A stretch of DNA of 34,680 bases from Gracilaria caudata (taxonomy: Eukaryota; Rhodophyta; Florideophyceae; Gracilariales; Gracilariaceae): positions 1 through 34,680 of the forward strand of contig JASCIV010000175.1 in the NCBI GenBank assembly GCA_030374735.1, read 5' to 3'. Of this stretch, positions 34,511 through 34,680 are shown in pieces. The translations under genes were made by a program, and so were the position numbers. The notes below the pieces were generated by a model that saw only the letters and a program-made list of their open reading frames with translations, searched no databases and had not been told where the DNA came from. Each line of letters starts with the position of its first letter. Positions within the stretch are counted from its first letter, which is position 1.

Positions 34511-34680
34511 TCATCCGAAGAGGCCGTGTTTTGCCATCTTCATTCCACAAGGATGGGGATCTAGCAAGAGCAATACCGCAACAAGAATTCCGACGCTTGC
34601 TTCGTTTTGGATATGTCCCGTCTCCAACGCTCCAAACCACGACGCCCCTCGCCAGTCATAGTTCCCCCCCCCCCTCGCCC
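34511..34680 (-). CDS. Second copy of the conserved unknown open frame, partial at right edge
   Basis: The minus strand is open from the window edge to a TGA at 34511-34513. It begins NYDWRGASWFGALETGHIQN, aligning with DHDLRGALQLGALETGIDGT of the copy at 32386-32850, then diverges into a hydrophobic run (GILVAVLLLLD) and stops earlier. An 11-base C run at 34664-34674 lies at the edge and may be a sequencing or slippage problem. Confidence 0.35.
   Translation of the reverse strand, partial: ARGGGNYDWRGASWFGALETGHIQNEASVGILVAVLLLLDPHPCGMKMAKHGLFG

Larger units (their letters stand above)
30165..34680 (-). repeat. Tandem duplication of a two-ORF cassette
   Basis: Two head-to-tail units are homologous along their length. 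Unit 1 runs from about 30165 to 32830; unit 2 runs from about 32830 to beyond the right edge. Both carry, in minus-strand order, an unknown open frame and then the F-box/LRR gene. Left ends match (GTAGCCTGCAACTTGTAGG-like near 30213 versus GTAGCCTACAACATGTAGG near 32884), and right ends match (CCGTCTCCAGCGCTCCAA near 32551 versus CCGTCTCCAACGCTCCAA near 34618). The copies are clearly diverged, so the duplication is not recent. Confidence 0.8.

Overview
The window looks like nuclear DNA from an intron-poor photosynthetic eukaryote, most likely a red alga. This placement is inferred from gene content, not from a database match. It carries a plastid-type phytoene synthase, a mitochondrial complex I subunit, RNA polymerase II machinery and a nuclear-encoded MnmE/GTPBP3-type GTPase. 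Most genes are single open frames. The RPB1 tail mixes canonical-like heptads with hexapeptides, and degenerate tails of this kind are known from red algae. Two genes, both readable only after splicing, carry three short GT-AG introns (71-99 nt) with CTAAC-type branch motifs, so introns are rare but present.

Layout, left to right. Positions 1-1154 hold the minus-strand open frame of a DDE/Harbinger-like transposase that runs off the left edge, followed by about 0.8 kb rich in inverted repeats. Next come a multi-pass membrane protein (+, 1933-2673), a small DnaJ-type zinc-finger protein with one intron (-, 2871-3287) and phytoene synthase (+, 4353-5753). These are followed by an alpha-solenoid protein that may be TTI2-like (-, 6433-8070), a three-exon NDUFS4 gene (+, 8432-9063), TAF4 (+, 10596-13526), RPB1 (+, 15052-20559) and a PHO80-type cyclin (-, 21186-22136). 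After a gap of nearly 3 kb come NAA50 (+, 25113-25682) and MnmE (-, 25724-27466), tail to tail with 41 bp between them. A beta-propeller type I membrane protein follows (+, 28261-30009). The right end is a tandem duplication of an F-box/LRR-like gene together with a second unknown open frame. One F-box copy is intact (30265-32256) and the other is a decayed pseudogene (32964-34267).

Functionally this is a housekeeping region (transcription, tRNA modification, N-terminal acetylation, respiration, carotenoid synthesis) flanked by dynamic DNA: a transposase on the left and an expanding, decaying gene family on the right. TAF4 and RPB1 are adjacent and co-oriented, and both act in Pol II initiation. 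The most unusual items are the Ser5-only hexapeptide block in the RPB1 tail, the duplicated unknown-ORF plus F-box/LRR cassette, and a set of perfect short hairpins found only in the intergenic DNA.
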